Below, one piece after another: positions 24,220 to 32,631 of a DNA stretch of 64,000 nucleotides; the first letter of the stretch is position 1, and each line of letters begins with the position of its first letter. Position numbers and translations under genes: made by a program. This stretch comes from Streptomyces fradiae (GTDB lineage: Bacteria > Actinomycetota > Actinomycetes > Streptomycetales > Streptomycetaceae). Location of the stretch: NCBI RefSeq assembly GCF_041270065.1, contig NZ_CP065958.1, positions 62,001 to 126,000 of the forward strand, written 5' to 3'. The notes under the pieces were generated by a model. It had not been told where the DNA came from. It was given only the letters and a program-made list of their open reading frames with translations, and made no database searches.

Positions 24220-24325
24220 TTGACCCGGTTCCTCGGCGGCCGCTATCCCGGTAGGCGCACCCCCACTCCGCCGCCGGCGGGACGGGGGTGCTTCCCGCCC
24301 CTCACACACCCCGGGACTGACTGAC

Positions 24326-25849
24326 ATGAGACGCATGCGCTCCTGGCGCGCGATCGTCGCCGCCGTCACCACCACCGTCGCCGCGGCCGGCCTGACCGCG
24401 CTCGGCGGTGGCACCGCCCAGGCGGCGACGCCGCTGCCGAACCGGGTCTTCGCGCCCTACTTCGAGGCGTGGACCGGCGAGAGCCCCGCCGCGCTGTCCG
24501 CGCAGTCGGGCGCCAAGCACCTCACCATGGCCTTCCTGCAGACCGCGACGAAGGGCTCGTGCACGCCGTACTGGAACGGCGACACGAGCATGCCGATCTC
24601 CGCCGCCGTCTTCGGCGCCGACATCACGACCATGCAGGGCCGCGGCGGGGACGTGATCCCCTCCTTCGGCGGCTACACCGCCGACACCACCGGCACCGAG
24701 ATCGCCGACAGCTGCACCGACGTCAACCAGATCGCCGACGCGTACGAGAAGGTCCTCACGACCTACGACGTGACCCGTCTCGACATGGACATCGAGGTCG
24801 ACTCCCTCGACAACAGTGCCGGCATCGACCGGCGCAACAAGGCCATCAAGGTCCTCCAGGACCGGGCCGCCGCGTCCGGCCGCAAGCTGGAGATCTCGTA
24901 CACCCTGCCGACCACCACCTCCGGCCTGGCGTCCAGCGGCCTGGCCGTCCTCAAGAACGCCGTCAGCAACGGCGCACGGGTCGACGTCGTCAACCTCATG
25001 ACGTTCGACTACTACGACAACGCCGCCCACGACATGGCCAAGGACACCCAGACCGCGGCCCAGGGCCTCTACAACCAGCTCGCCAAGCTCTACCCGGCCA
25101 AGACCGCCGCGCAGCTGTGGGGCATGGTCGGCATCACCGAGATGATCGGCGTGGACGACTTCGGTCCGGCCGAGACCTTCACTCTGGCCAACGCCCGCAC
25201 CGTGTACGACTGGGCCGTCGGCAAGGGCATCAACACCCTCTCCTTCTGGGCGCTGCAGCGCGACAACGGCAGCTGCGCCGGCGGTGCCGCGGCCGACAAC
25301 TGTTCCGGCATCGCCCAGAACACCTGGGACTTCAGCCATGTCTTCGCGCCCTTCACGGGCGGGACGACCACCCCGGCCGACGACTTCTCCGTCACGGCCG
25401 CCCCCACCGCCGGCACCGTGACGGCGGGCGCCTCCGCCACGACCACCGTCAGCACGGCCGTCACCTCCGGCGCGGCCCAGTCCGTGAGCCTGAGCGCCGC
25501 CGGCCTCCCGGCCGGGGTCACGGCCTCCTTCAGCCCGGCCTCGGTGACGGCCGGCGGCTCGTCGGCCCTCACCCTGTCCACCACCCAGGCGGCGGTCTCG
25601 GGGACGTACCAGATCACGGTCACGGCGGCCGGTCCCTCGGCCGCACACACCGCGACCTACGCCCTCACGATCACCGGCGGCACCGGGCACCAGTGCACGG
25701 CGGCGCCCTGGAGCTCCGGCACCGTGTACACCGGCGGGCAGCAGGTCTCCCACAAGGGGCACACCTGGAAGGCCAAGTGGTGGACGCTGGGCGAGGAGCC
25801 CGGCACGACCGGCGAGTGGGGGGTCTGGCAGGACCTCGGCGCCTGCTGA
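24326..25849 (+). CDS. secreted GH18 chitinase with Ig-like and chitin-binding domains
   Basis: A 507-residue secreted chitinase. A basic signal peptide ends near residue 33 (AQA). The GH18 domain carries the DxDxE core as LDMDIEVD, with catalytic Glu157 after Asp153 and Asp155. An Ig-like beta-sandwich of Ser/Thr/Ala repeats runs about 355-460, and a C-terminal CBM5/12 chitin-binding domain (about 463-507) shows the WSSGTVYTGG and WKAKWWTLGE aromatic patterns. The first position of the GH18 motif is Leu rather than Phe/Gly, common in the subfamily. The start could also be nine bases downstream; no clear ribosome site is visible. Three dre-like boxes upstream predict DasR control. Confidence 0.94.
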   Translation: MRRMRSWRAIVAAVTTTVAAAGLTALGGGTAQAATPLPNRVFAPYFEAWTGESPAALSAQSGAKHLTMAFLQTATKGSCTPYWNGDTSMPISAAVFGADITTMQGRGGDVIPSFGGYTADTTGTEIADSCTDVNQIADAYEKVLTTYDVTRLDMDIEVDSLDNSAGIDRRNKAIKVLQDRAAASGRKLEISYTLPTTTSGLASSGLAVLKNAVSNGARVDVVNLMTFDYYDNAAHDMAKDTQTAAQGLYNQLAKLYPAKTAAQLWGMVGITEMIGVDDFGPAETFTLANARTVYDWAVGKGINTLSFWALQRDNGSCAGGAAADNCSGIAQNTWDFSHVFAPFTGGTTTPADDFSVTAAPTAGTVTAGASATTTVSTAVTSGAAQSVSLSAAGLPAGVTASFSPASVTAGGSSALTLSTTQAAVSGTYQITVTAAGPSAAHTATYALTITGGTGHQCTAAPWSSGTVYTGGQQVSHKGHTWKAKWWTLGEEPGTTGEWGVWQDLGAC

Positions 25850-25880
25850 CCCGCCCCTCCCGGTCCGCGCACCCGCCGAC

Positions 25881-25913
25881 GCGCGCCGGCCGGCCCCCAA
25901 CCGGCCCGCGCGC
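25881..25913 (+). terminator. terminator-like hairpin after chitinase 1
   Basis: GCGCGCCGGCCGG (25881-25893) pairs with CCGGCCCGCGCGC (25901-25913) at 12 of 13 positions over a 7-base loop. It begins 31 bases after the chitinase stop. The rest of the 195-base gap before the GNAT gene holds no gene that I can support. Confidence 0.55.
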
Positions 25914-26044
25914 CGGCCCACCGCCGGAGCCGATTCCCCGCCTCCGGCACACGGCGGCCTCTGCCTCGGGCAGGGGCCGCCGACCCGCGTGCGCAGCCGG
26001 AAACCGGTTGCGAGGCGCCGTCACCGTCCTGTGTGCTCCTGGGC

Positions 26045-26911
26045 ATGGCGATTTCCTTGAGCACGCCGGGAGTTGACGAACTGGGCAGCGCCGTGGAAGC
26101 GCTGCGGGAGTGGCAGCACGACCGGGCGCCGATGCAGCTGCATCCGGGCGACCTGGGCTGGTTCTGGCAGTCGGGGACCGAGGCGACCGCCGCGGCGGTC
26201 CGGACCTGGCGCCGGGGCGGCCGGATCCTCGCCGTCGGGCTGCTCGACGGGCCCGGACTGCTGCGGCTGACCATGGCGCCGGACGCGCTGCAGGACGGTG
26301 AGCTGGCGCGGCGGCTGGTCGCCGACGTGACGGCGCCGGAGCGGGGTGTGCTGCCCGCGGGGAAGGTGAACATCGAGGCGCCGCTGGGCGCCCTGCTGCA
26401 GAATCTGCTGGCCGAGGCCGGCTGGCCCGTCGACGAGCCGTGGACACCGTTGCGCCGTGACCTGTCGCAACCGGTGCGGGATCCGGGTGTCCGGGTCGAG
26501 GCCGCCGGGCCGGACCGGGCGCCGGACTTCGCGGCCGTGCACCGGTCCGCGTTCGGCGGGTCGCGGTTCACGGACGAGCGCTGGCGCAGGATGGCCGCCG
26601 GTCTGCCGTACGCGGACGGGCGCTGCCTCGTCGCGTACGACGACCGGGGCGCGGCGGTCGCGGCGGTGACGGTCTGGTCGGCCGGGCGGGGCAGACCGGG
26701 GCTGCTCGAACCGATGGGAGTGCACCAGGAGCACCGGCGCCGGGGTTACGGGGCGGCGATCAGCGTGGCCGCGGCCGCCGCGCTCCGTGAGCTGGGCGCG
26801 TCGAGCGCGATCGTCTGCACGCCGAGCGCGAATGCGGGTGCGGTCGCCACTTATGAGGCGGCCGGATTCCGCAGGCAGCGGGAGGTCAGGGACCGGTACC
26901 GGGACGTCTGA
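26045..26911 (+). CDS. GNAT-family N-acetyltransferase
   Basis: A 288-residue protein whose C-terminal half (about 150-285) is a GNAT fold: the acetyl-CoA loop is seen in QEHRRRGYGAAI (the Q/R-x-x-G-x-A form), followed by the NAGAVATYEAAGF segment. The N-terminal half resembles a second, degenerate GNAT-like domain without the pyrophosphate loop. The acceptor is unknown. An in-frame GTG 12 bases upstream gives four more residues; neither start has a good ribosome site. A hairpin follows the gene. Confidence 0.85.
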   Translation: MAISLSTPGVDELGSAVEALREWQHDRAPMQLHPGDLGWFWQSGTEATAAAVRTWRRGGRILAVGLLDGPGLLRLTMAPDALQDGELARRLVADVTAPERGVLPAGKVNIEAPLGALLQNLLAEAGWPVDEPWTPLRRDLSQPVRDPGVRVEAAGPDRAPDFAAVHRSAFGGSRFTDERWRRMAAGLPYADGRCLVAYDDRGAAVAAVTVWSAGRGRPGLLEPMGVHQEHRRRGYGAAISVAAAAALRELGASSAIVCTPSANAGAVATYEAAGFRRQREVRDRYRDV

Positions 26912-26940
26912 GCCGACTCTCGGCTTCTCGGCCTTCTGCC

Positions 26941-26977
26941 GGAGTGGTCGAGGCGCCGTGCGCGTTTCGGCCACTCC
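26941..26977 (+). terminator. hairpin after the GNAT gene
   Basis: GGAGTGGTCGA (26941-26951) and TCGGCCACTCC (26967-26977) pair with one G-T mismatch over a 15-base loop, 30 bases after the GNAT stop. It is a plausible terminator, isolating the ABC-exporter cassette downstream. Confidence 0.45.
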
Positions 26978-27066
26978 ACCTCCGCGCCTCGTGCCCGTAA
27001 CCACGCGGTCGGTGTAGCGGGCACGAACGTACTTTCGCTTGTTCACGGGGTTCGCGGCCCGACCGA

Positions 27067-27078
27067 AACACATGTGTT
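27067..27078. promoter_or_regulatory. 12-base palindrome upstream of the ABC-exporter cassette
   Basis: AACACATGTGTT is a perfect palindrome, AT-rich against its surroundings, 62 bases before the ABC transporter start. No regulator gene is adjacent. It may be an operator for the four-gene cassette. Confidence 0.35.
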
Positions 27079-27139
27079 CGAGCGGGTGGGTGCCGTCGTT
27101 GATCCTCACGACACACCGTTCACCTGCGAGGTGGCCAGC

Positions 27140-29149
27140 ATGAACCAGCAGAACGGCGGGACCGCCGTCGAAGGCACCGTGCCCGCTCCCCGGGCGGAGC
27201 CGCTTCCGCCGCCGCCCAGGACCGTGCACGTGGGGTCTCGGGACGGCGATCTGGCCGACGAGATGAAGGACACGTACTGGTCGGTCCACGACGAGGCCGC
27301 GGCCCGGGCGACGGTGCGCCAGGTTCTCGTCGGACTGCCGCGGATCACCCGGCTGATCGGGCGGCTCGCCTGGCGGGCCGACGCCCGCGCGACCGCGACC
27401 GTCGTGGTCTGCCAGCTCGTCTCCGCCGCGATGAGCGCGCTCGGGCTCGTGGCGTCCGTGGGGGTCCTGCAGAAGCTGTTCGCCGAGGGGCCGACACCCG
27501 ACCGGGTGTACGCGGCCGTGCCGCAACTCCTGCTGGTGGTGGGGTTCCTCGCCGCGAGGGCCTTGCTTGAGGCTGTGGTCGCGGTCGCCCAGGCGCGTGT
27601 GACGCCCAAGATCAGGACCGCGCTGGAGCGGGAGTTCTTCCAGCTGACCGCGAACGTGCGCCTGGAGGCGGTCGAGGACCCCGACTGGCACGACGAGGTC
27701 TACCGGGCCAACGACCGCGGCCTGTTCTACGCCCGGCAGATCGTCGGCCAGGTCGTCGCCCTCGCCTCCGCGCTCCTCGGCCTGGCGGGCACCGCCGGTG
27801 TGCTCGGCGTTCTGCATCCCGCGCTGCTGCCGCTGCTCCTGCTGTCCGTCCTGCCGGTCGGCGCGGCGGCGGTGCGCAGCGCCCGGGCCAGGTTCCACTC
27901 GTTCCGGCGGTGGAACGCGCTGCAGCGGCGCGTCCGCGTCTTCTCCTGGCTGCTGCTCGACCAGGACGCGGCCGCCGAGCTGCGCTCGGACACCGCGCAG
28001 CAGGCGCTCCTAAACGAGCACGGGCGGCTGGTCGTCCGGATCGCCGAGGAGGACACCCGTCTGGGGGTCCGCGCGGCCTGGCTGAACCTGGCCGGCCGCA
28101 CGGTCGGCGGACTCGGCACCGGGATCACGTACTGCGCGCTCGGCGCCATGCTGATCGCCGGGTGGCTGCCGCTCGCCGCCGGCGCCGGCGCGGTGCTGGC
28201 CGTCCAGGCCGGACAGAGCGCGCTCACCCGCCTCGTGGAGGTCGCACACCTCGTGTACGAGCACGCGATGTGGGTCGACGACCTGCTGGCCGTGCAGGCG
28301 CGCTGCCGGGGCCTGCAGCAGCGCACCGCCGAGGTGCGGGCCCCCGCGCGGCTGGGCACGGTGGCGCTGGAGGACGCCCGGTTCACGTACGCCGGGAAGG
28401 ACACCCCGGCGCTGCGCGGAGTGTCGATGACGCTCACGGCGGGCGAACGGATCGCGTTCGTCGGCCCCAACGGCTCGGGGAAGAGCACCTGCGCCAAGGT
28501 CCTGGCCGGACTGCACGAGCTGCAGGAGGGCCGGATGTGCTGGGACGGGGTGGACGTGCGCGACATGGACGCGCAGTCGCTGCAGCGGCAGGTCGCGTGC
28601 GTGCTGCAGGATCCCGTGCACTATCCCTTCAGCGCGCTGTCCAACATCACGGTGTCGACGGGCAGTCTCACCGAGGCCGATCCCGAACGGGCCCTGGCCG
28701 CCGCCCGTGCCGCGGGTGCGGACGAGGTGATCGCCGGGCTTCCGGAGCGGTGGGAGGCGGTGCTGAGCAAGCGGTTCCGCGGCGGGCACGAGCTCTCGGG
28801 CGGGCAGTGGGCCAAGATCGCCGTCGCGCGTGGCCTGTACAAGAACGCACCGCTGCTCCTGCTGGACGAGCCGACCGCGAGCATGGACCCGCCCTCCGAG
28901 CACGCCGTCTACGAGGCGGTGCTGCGCGGCCGGCTCCGGGAGGACCAGATCACGGTCCTCATCTCGCACCGGCTCGCCAGCGTGGTCGAGTGCGACCGGA
29001 TCTACGTCTTCACCGAGGGCCGCGTCATCGAGTCGGGGTCCCACGAGGAGCTCATGCGGCTCGGCGGCGTGTACGCCCGGATGTTCGCCCTCCAGGCCGC
29101 GGGCTACCGGTCCACCGAGGCGCCGACCGAGGAAGGGGCGGTCCCCTGA
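27140..29149 (+). CDS. ABC exporter, fused membrane and ATP-binding domains
   Basis: A 669-residue half-transporter of the exporter type. The N-terminal membrane domain has hydrophobic segments at roughly 100-125, 145-165, 220-245, 330-365. The ATP-binding domain has Walker A GPNGSGKST near 441-449, signature LSGGQ near 553, Walker B LLLLDEPTASMD near 573, and the switch His in ISHRLAS. It is unusual in having ELSGGQW in place of the usual SGGQRQR, a form common in actinobacterial peptide-type exporters. The ATG at 27140 is preceded by GAGG; a longer GTG-started reading (27074) is less likely. The neighbours on the same strand are two Nudix proteins and a methyltransferase; the cargo is unknown. 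Confidence 0.9.
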   Translation: MNQQNGGTAVEGTVPAPRAEPLPPPPRTVHVGSRDGDLADEMKDTYWSVHDEAAARATVRQVLVGLPRITRLIGRLAWRADARATATVVVCQLVSAAMSALGLVASVGVLQKLFAEGPTPDRVYAAVPQLLLVVGFLAARALLEAVVAVAQARVTPKIRTALEREFFQLTANVRLEAVEDPDWHDEVYRANDRGLFYARQIVGQVVALASALLGLAGTAGVLGVLHPALLPLLLLSVLPVGAAAVRSARARFHSFRRWNALQRRVRVFSWLLLDQDAAAELRSDTAQQALLNEHGRLVVRIAEEDTRLGVRAAWLNLAGRTVGGLGTGITYCALGAMLIAGWLPLAAGAGAVLAVQAGQSALTRLVEVAHLVYEHAMWVDDLLAVQARCRGLQQRTAEVRAPARLGTVALEDARFTYAGKDTPALRGVSMTLTAGERIAFVGPNGSGKSTCAKVLAGLHELQEGRMCWDGVDVRDMDAQSLQRQVACVLQDPVHYPFSALSNITVSTGSLTEADPERALAAARAAGADEVIAGLPERWEAVLSKRFRGGHELSGGQWAKIAVARGLYKNAPLLLLDEPTASMDPPSEHAVYEAVLRGRLREDQITVLISHRLASVVECDRIYVFTEGRVIESGSHEELMRLGGVYARMFALQAAGYRSTEAPTEEGAVP

Positions 29150-29247
29150 GAACCGGCCCGCGCTCACCGCGCACGCCCTCGGTGCGCGCCCCCGTCGGCC
29201 CGGCCCGGCACCCCTTCCCGTTCATGACTCTGCTGCGAGGTTCCGCC

Positions 29248-29856
29248 ATGTCGCCTTCCCTCCCGCACGTCCGCGCCCTGGCCTCCGCCGCCGAGGCTCC
29301 GGAGACCGAGGCGAAGACCGGCCCGGACATCCCAGGCATCGAGCCGTACGAGGTGGAGCACCGGGTATCGGGTGGCGGAGACGGGCGGCGGGTGAAGCCG
29401 GGCGCGCCGGCCGGGACCGTGCTGCATGTGGTCGGCGTGCATCTCGTCCTGGAGCGCGAGGGCAAGGTCCTGCTGGGGCTGCGTCATCCGGACTCGGCGT
29501 TCGCGGGCGGTCTCTGGCACGCCTTGGCGGGGCACTGCGAGGACGAGGCGGCGACGGCGTGCCTGGTGCGCGAGGCGCAGGAGGAGGCCGGGCTGGTGAT
29601 CGAGCCGGGCGACCTCGAGCTCGTCCACACCGTGCACCTGGTCGACGGGCCCGGGGAGCGGCCGCGCATCCAGCTCTTCTTCCGGGCCCGACGGTGGGAG
29701 GGGACCCCCGAGCTGCGCGAGCCGGACAAGTGCGAGGCCTGGCGGTGGTGGGATGCCCAGGGGCTGCCGGACGCGCTCGTGCCGTACACCCGGGCGGCGC
29801 TCGACGGCATGCGCGCCGGCCGGCCCTACACCGAGATGGGCTGGGCCGGGCGGTGA
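29248..29856 (+). CDS. Nudix hydrolase
   Basis: A 202-residue pyrophosphatase of the Nudix superfamily. The box is AGHCEDEAATACLVREAQEEAGL-like, with REAQEEAG intact and the initial Gly displaced by one position. The preceding strands (VLHVVGVHLVLEREGKVLLGLRH) are typical. The ATG at 29248 is taken for the GAGG 7 bases upstream; an ATG at 29224 would add eight residues. It ends with a four-base overlap (GTGA) onto the methyltransferase gene, a tight coupling. Substrate unknown; pairing with a methyltransferase and an exporter suggests processing of a nucleotide-derived or activated metabolite. Confidence 0.85.
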   Translation: MSPSLPHVRALASAAEAPETEAKTGPDIPGIEPYEVEHRVSGGGDGRRVKPGAPAGTVLHVVGVHLVLEREGKVLLGLRHPDSAFAGGLWHALAGHCEDEAATACLVREAQEEAGLVIEPGDLELVHTVHLVDGPGERPRIQLFFRARRWEGTPELREPDKCEAWRWWDAQGLPDALVPYTRAALDGMRAGRPYTEMGWAGR

Positions 29857-30632
29857 CGGACTTCGCGCGGGTGGGGCGGGACTATGCCGAGCATTCCGGC
29901 AGTGCGCGGGGGCGTCTGCGCCACGACCTCGTGGCCCGCAGGGTGCTGGCCGAACTGCCGGACGGGCCCTCGCGGGTGCTCGACGTGGGCTGCGGCGACG
30001 GTGAGATGTCCCTGCGGCTGGCCGCGGCGGGACACCGGGTGACGGCCGCCGATCCGTCCGCCGGCATGCTCGCCGCCGCGGCGCAACGTCTGCGCGCCCG
30101 GCCCGAACTCGCCCCGCGCGTCGGCTTCCTGGAGGCGGGCCTGCACGAGCTGCCCTTCGGGGCGGAGCAGTTCGACGCGGTGTGCTGCCACGGTGTGCTG
30201 ATCTATCTGGACGAGCCGGGGGCGGCGATCGCCCGGCTGGCCGGGCTGGTCGCGCCCGGCGGCGTGCTGAGCGTCCTGACCAAGAACCGTGCCGCGATCG
30301 GTGTACGGGAGGCCCTGCGCGGCGAGTACGCGGCCGCGCGCGGGCTCATCGAACGGGGCGCTGCAACGAGCCTCGGGAACCTCGACCTTGCGACGCGCGG
30401 GGACACCGCCGAGGAGCTCGACCGGCTCGCGGCCGCGCACGGGCTGGTGCCGCTGCCGTGGCAGGGCGTGCGGGTCTTCCACGACCACCGGGACGACTGG
30501 GCGCCGGGCCCGGAGGAGTACGCGCTCGCGCTGGAGACGGAATGGGCCGCGTCGGCAAGGGATCCGTACCGGCAACTGGGACGGCTCGTGCACACCCTGG
30601 CCCGCCGCCCTGGCTCCCGGCGGCCGTCGTGA
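29853..30632 (+). CDS. class I SAM-dependent methyltransferase
   Basis: A 259-residue Rossmann-fold methyltransferase. Motif I is VLDVGCGDGE (about 43-52), the acidic end of strand 2 is AADPSAGML, and motif IV lies in QFDAVCCHGVLIYLD. The GTG start overlaps the Nudix stop, so it is the third gene of the exporter cassette. The UbiE/Coq5-like order of motifs fits a small-molecule methyltransferase. The C-terminus ends in an Arg/Pro-rich tail. The acceptor is unknown. Confidence 0.9.
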   Translation: MTDFARVGRDYAEHSGSARGRLRHDLVARRVLAELPDGPSRVLDVGCGDGEMSLRLAAAGHRVTAADPSAGMLAAAAQRLRARPELAPRVGFLEAGLHELPFGAEQFDAVCCHGVLIYLDEPGAAIARLAGLVAPGGVLSVLTKNRAAIGVREALRGEYAAARGLIERGAATSLGNLDLATRGDTAEELDRLAAAHGLVPLPWQGVRVFHDHRDDWAPGPEEYALALETEWAASARDPYRQLGRLVHTLARRPGSRRPS

Positions 30633-30751
30633 TCGTGACGAGCAGCCGGCACGGGGCGCCGCACTCCGGCCGCCCCGCGCTGCGAACGTATCCGCCGCAA
30701 CTCTCACCTCCTCCTCTCCTCCCCCTTCAACGGCTCGATGATCGGAGCAGC

Positions 30752-31834
30752 ATGACCATGACCGACGAGGAGTACGGCGCGTTGCGCGCTTCGGCCGCCC
30801 TGTGGGCCGGGACGTCCGTGCTGATCACCAACGGGTACGGCGAGGTGCTGGTCCAGCACGTCGACTATCTGGAGACCTGTCTGCTGCCGGGCGGCGGCGT
30901 CGACCCGGGCGAGTCACCCGCCCAGGGCGCCGCCCGCGAGGTGATGGAGGAGCTCGGAGTGGCGGTGGTGGTCGAGCGCGGGCTGGCCGTGGACTGGGTG
31001 TCGGCGGGGAGCGTCGGGGCGCCGGCGGCCATGCGGTTTCCCGGAGAACTGCTGCATTTCTTCGACGGCGGGACCTGGGACGAGGAGCGGATCGGCGCGA
31101 TCCGGCTGCCGGAGCAGGAGATCAGGGGCATCGAGTTCGTCGAGCCGTCCCGGCTGCCGGAGCTGATGGCGCCGCGCGACGCACGCCGCGCGCTGTCCGC
31201 GCTCCGGGCGCGGGTGAACGGCGCGGGCGCGGTGTTGCTTGAGGACGGGCTGCCGATCGTGCCGACCGTCCTCGACCGTGTGGGCGTCCTGCGGACCCCG
31301 CGGGCCCGGCACCGCTTCCCCTTCCGCGCCGGTCCCGTGCCGGACGGGCTCGCGGTGCGGGAGTCGTGGGGGTGGTTGTTCGCCCCCGACGGGCGCGTAC
31401 TGGTGTTGCTCGACTCGGCGACGGGCGCCGCGCGCCTGCCGGGCGGGACGGCCGGGGCGGCGGACGACGGGGATCCGGTGGGCGTCCTGGTGCGCGCGGT
31501 CGCCGAGGAGGCCGGCGCGGAGTTCGGGGACCTCGTGATGCTGGGCCATCTGACCGCCCCCGGTGAGCGCGTCGCCCGGGTCCGCTACGCCGCCGCGCTC
31601 ACCGAACTCGGCCCCGCGCAGCCGCATCCGGTCACCGGCGCCGCGTCCGTGCGCGTCCTCGCCACGCCGGAGCAGGCGCTCGAGCTCTTCGACTGGGGAG
31701 CGTCGGGCACCGAGCAGCTGACCGCCGTCCATCGCGCCCGGGAACGCCTCGGGATTCCCCGGGCGGCCCGCCAGGCCGTCACCGAGGTCTGCGCGGCGAC
31801 GGCTCCGGCGCGACCGGACGTCAACTTGAGTTGA
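30752..31834 (+). CDS. tandem Nudix protein, second domain degenerate
   Basis: A 360-residue protein with two Nudix folds. The first is canonical (GGGVDPGESPAQGAAREVMEELGV, around 50-73). The second, after residue 195, keeps the fold but has lost the box: LPGGTAGAADDGDPVGV, then VAEEAGAEFG where REUxEE should be, so it is probably non-catalytic. GGAG precedes the ATG. Located 119 bases after the methyltransferase; it may belong to the same cassette. Its last codons (VNLS, stop) fall inside the first operator palindrome of the next operon, so the end of this gene and that operator evolve together. Confidence 0.85.
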   Translation: MTMTDEEYGALRASAALWAGTSVLITNGYGEVLVQHVDYLETCLLPGGGVDPGESPAQGAAREVMEELGVAVVVERGLAVDWVSAGSVGAPAAMRFPGELLHFFDGGTWDEERIGAIRLPEQEIRGIEFVEPSRLPELMAPRDARRALSALRARVNGAGAVLLEDGLPIVPTVLDRVGVLRTPRARHRFPFRAGPVPDGLAVRESWGWLFAPDGRVLVLLDSATGAARLPGGTAGAADDGDPVGVLVRAVAEEAGAEFGDLVMLGHLTAPGERVARVRYAAALTELGPAQPHPVTGAASVRVLATPEQALELFDWGASGTEQLTAVHRARERLGIPRAARQAVTEVCAATAPARPDVNLS

Positions 31835-31862
31835 CAAGACTCTCGCGTCAACCTAAGTTGAC
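31820..31862 (+). promoter_or_regulatory. double operator on the HTH-ClpN promoter
   Basis: GTCAACTTGAGTTGAC (31820-31835) and GTCAACCTAAGTTGAC (31847-31862) are two near-identical palindromes 27 bases apart centre to centre. They contain the promoter: TTGACA (31831-31836), 17 bases, TAAGTT (31854-31859), and the expected start falls at the ATG at 31867. So the mRNA is likely leaderless and a dimer on each palindrome would cover -35 and -10. The adjacent 69-residue HTH protein is the obvious binder. Confidence 0.75.
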
Positions 31863-31866
31863 ATGC

Positions 31867-32076
31867 ATGAGTGAGGCGACCGATCTGGCCAGCCGCGCCG
31901 GCGACCGGGACCCCCGTGTGGGGTTGCGGGCCGTGGCCGCGTTGCGGCGGTTGTTGGAGCAGTTGGAGTCCGTGCAGGTGCGCAGCGCGCGGGCGCAGGG
32001 GTGGTCGTGGCAGGAGATCGCGGCCGAGTTGGGAGTCAGCAGGCAGGCCGTGCACAAGAAGTACGGGAGGTCGTAG
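31867..32076 (+). CDS. small HTH autoregulator
   Basis: A 69-residue protein that is almost all helix-turn-helix: a helix VGLRAVAALRRLLEQLESV then the HTH SWQEIAAELGVSRQAVHKKY. Such proteins are typical first genes before Clp-N-domain genes in Streptomyces. The ATG sits directly at the predicted transcription start (leaderless). The stop is immediately followed by the ATG of the Clp-N gene. It probably represses its own promoter through the two GTCAAC palindromes. Confidence 0.85.
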   Translation: MSEATDLASRAGDRDPRVGLRAVAALRRLLEQLESVQVRSARAQGWSWQEIAAELGVSRQAVHKKYGRS

Positions 32077-32631
32077 ATGTTCGAGAGGTTCACGGCGGCG
32101 GCGCGGTCGGCGGTGGTCGGCGCCCAGGTGGAGGCCGCGCACGCCGAGGCCGCGATGGTGGCGGAGGAGCATCTGTTGCTGGCTCTGCTGGAGCAGGGGG
32201 CGCTCGATCCGCTCGGGGTGGATCGGGCGGCCGTACGGGCCGGGCTGGTCGAGGCGCGGCGCCGCGGCGGGTTGTCGAAGGCGGACGAGGAGGCGCTCGC
32301 CGGACTGGGGATCGATCTCACCGAGGTGGTGGCGCGGGTCGAGGAGACCCACGGCGAGGGCGCGCTGAGCGCGTCCGCGCCGCGCGGCCGGGGGCGCGGC
32401 GCGGGGCTGTTCGGGCGGCGGGAGCCCGGGCCGCGGACCCATCGTCCGTTCACGACGGAGAGCAAGCAGGTCCTCGAGAAGTCCTTGCGGATCGCCCTCG
32501 GGCGCAAGGACAAGGAGATCGGCTCCCGGCATCTCGTTCTCGCGCTCATCGCCCGCCCGGGGCCCGTGTCCGAGGTCCTGGCGGACCACGGCGTCACCTA
32601 CGAACGGGCAGAGCGCGAGCTCACGGGCTAG
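32077..32631 (+). CDS. Clp N-terminal-domain protein
   Basis: A 184-residue protein with two Clp repeat (Clp-N) motifs: residues about 1-70 (FERFTAAARSAVVGA, AEEHLLLALLE) and 120-180 (TESKQVLEKSLRIAL, GSRHLVLALIA). It lacks any AAA+ ATPase module, so it is not an unfoldase; it may be an adaptor or a decoy that binds substrates or competes for ClpC/ClpP partners. A GGGAGG site inside the previous gene precedes the ATG. It forms a two-gene leaderless operon with the HTH regulator. Confidence 0.85.
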   Translation: MFERFTAAARSAVVGAQVEAAHAEAAMVAEEHLLLALLEQGALDPLGVDRAAVRAGLVEARRRGGLSKADEEALAGLGIDLTEVVARVEETHGEGALSASAPRGRGRGAGLFGRREPGPRTHRPFTTESKQVLEKSLRIALGRKDKEIGSRHLVLALIARPGPVSEVLADHGVTYERAERELTG

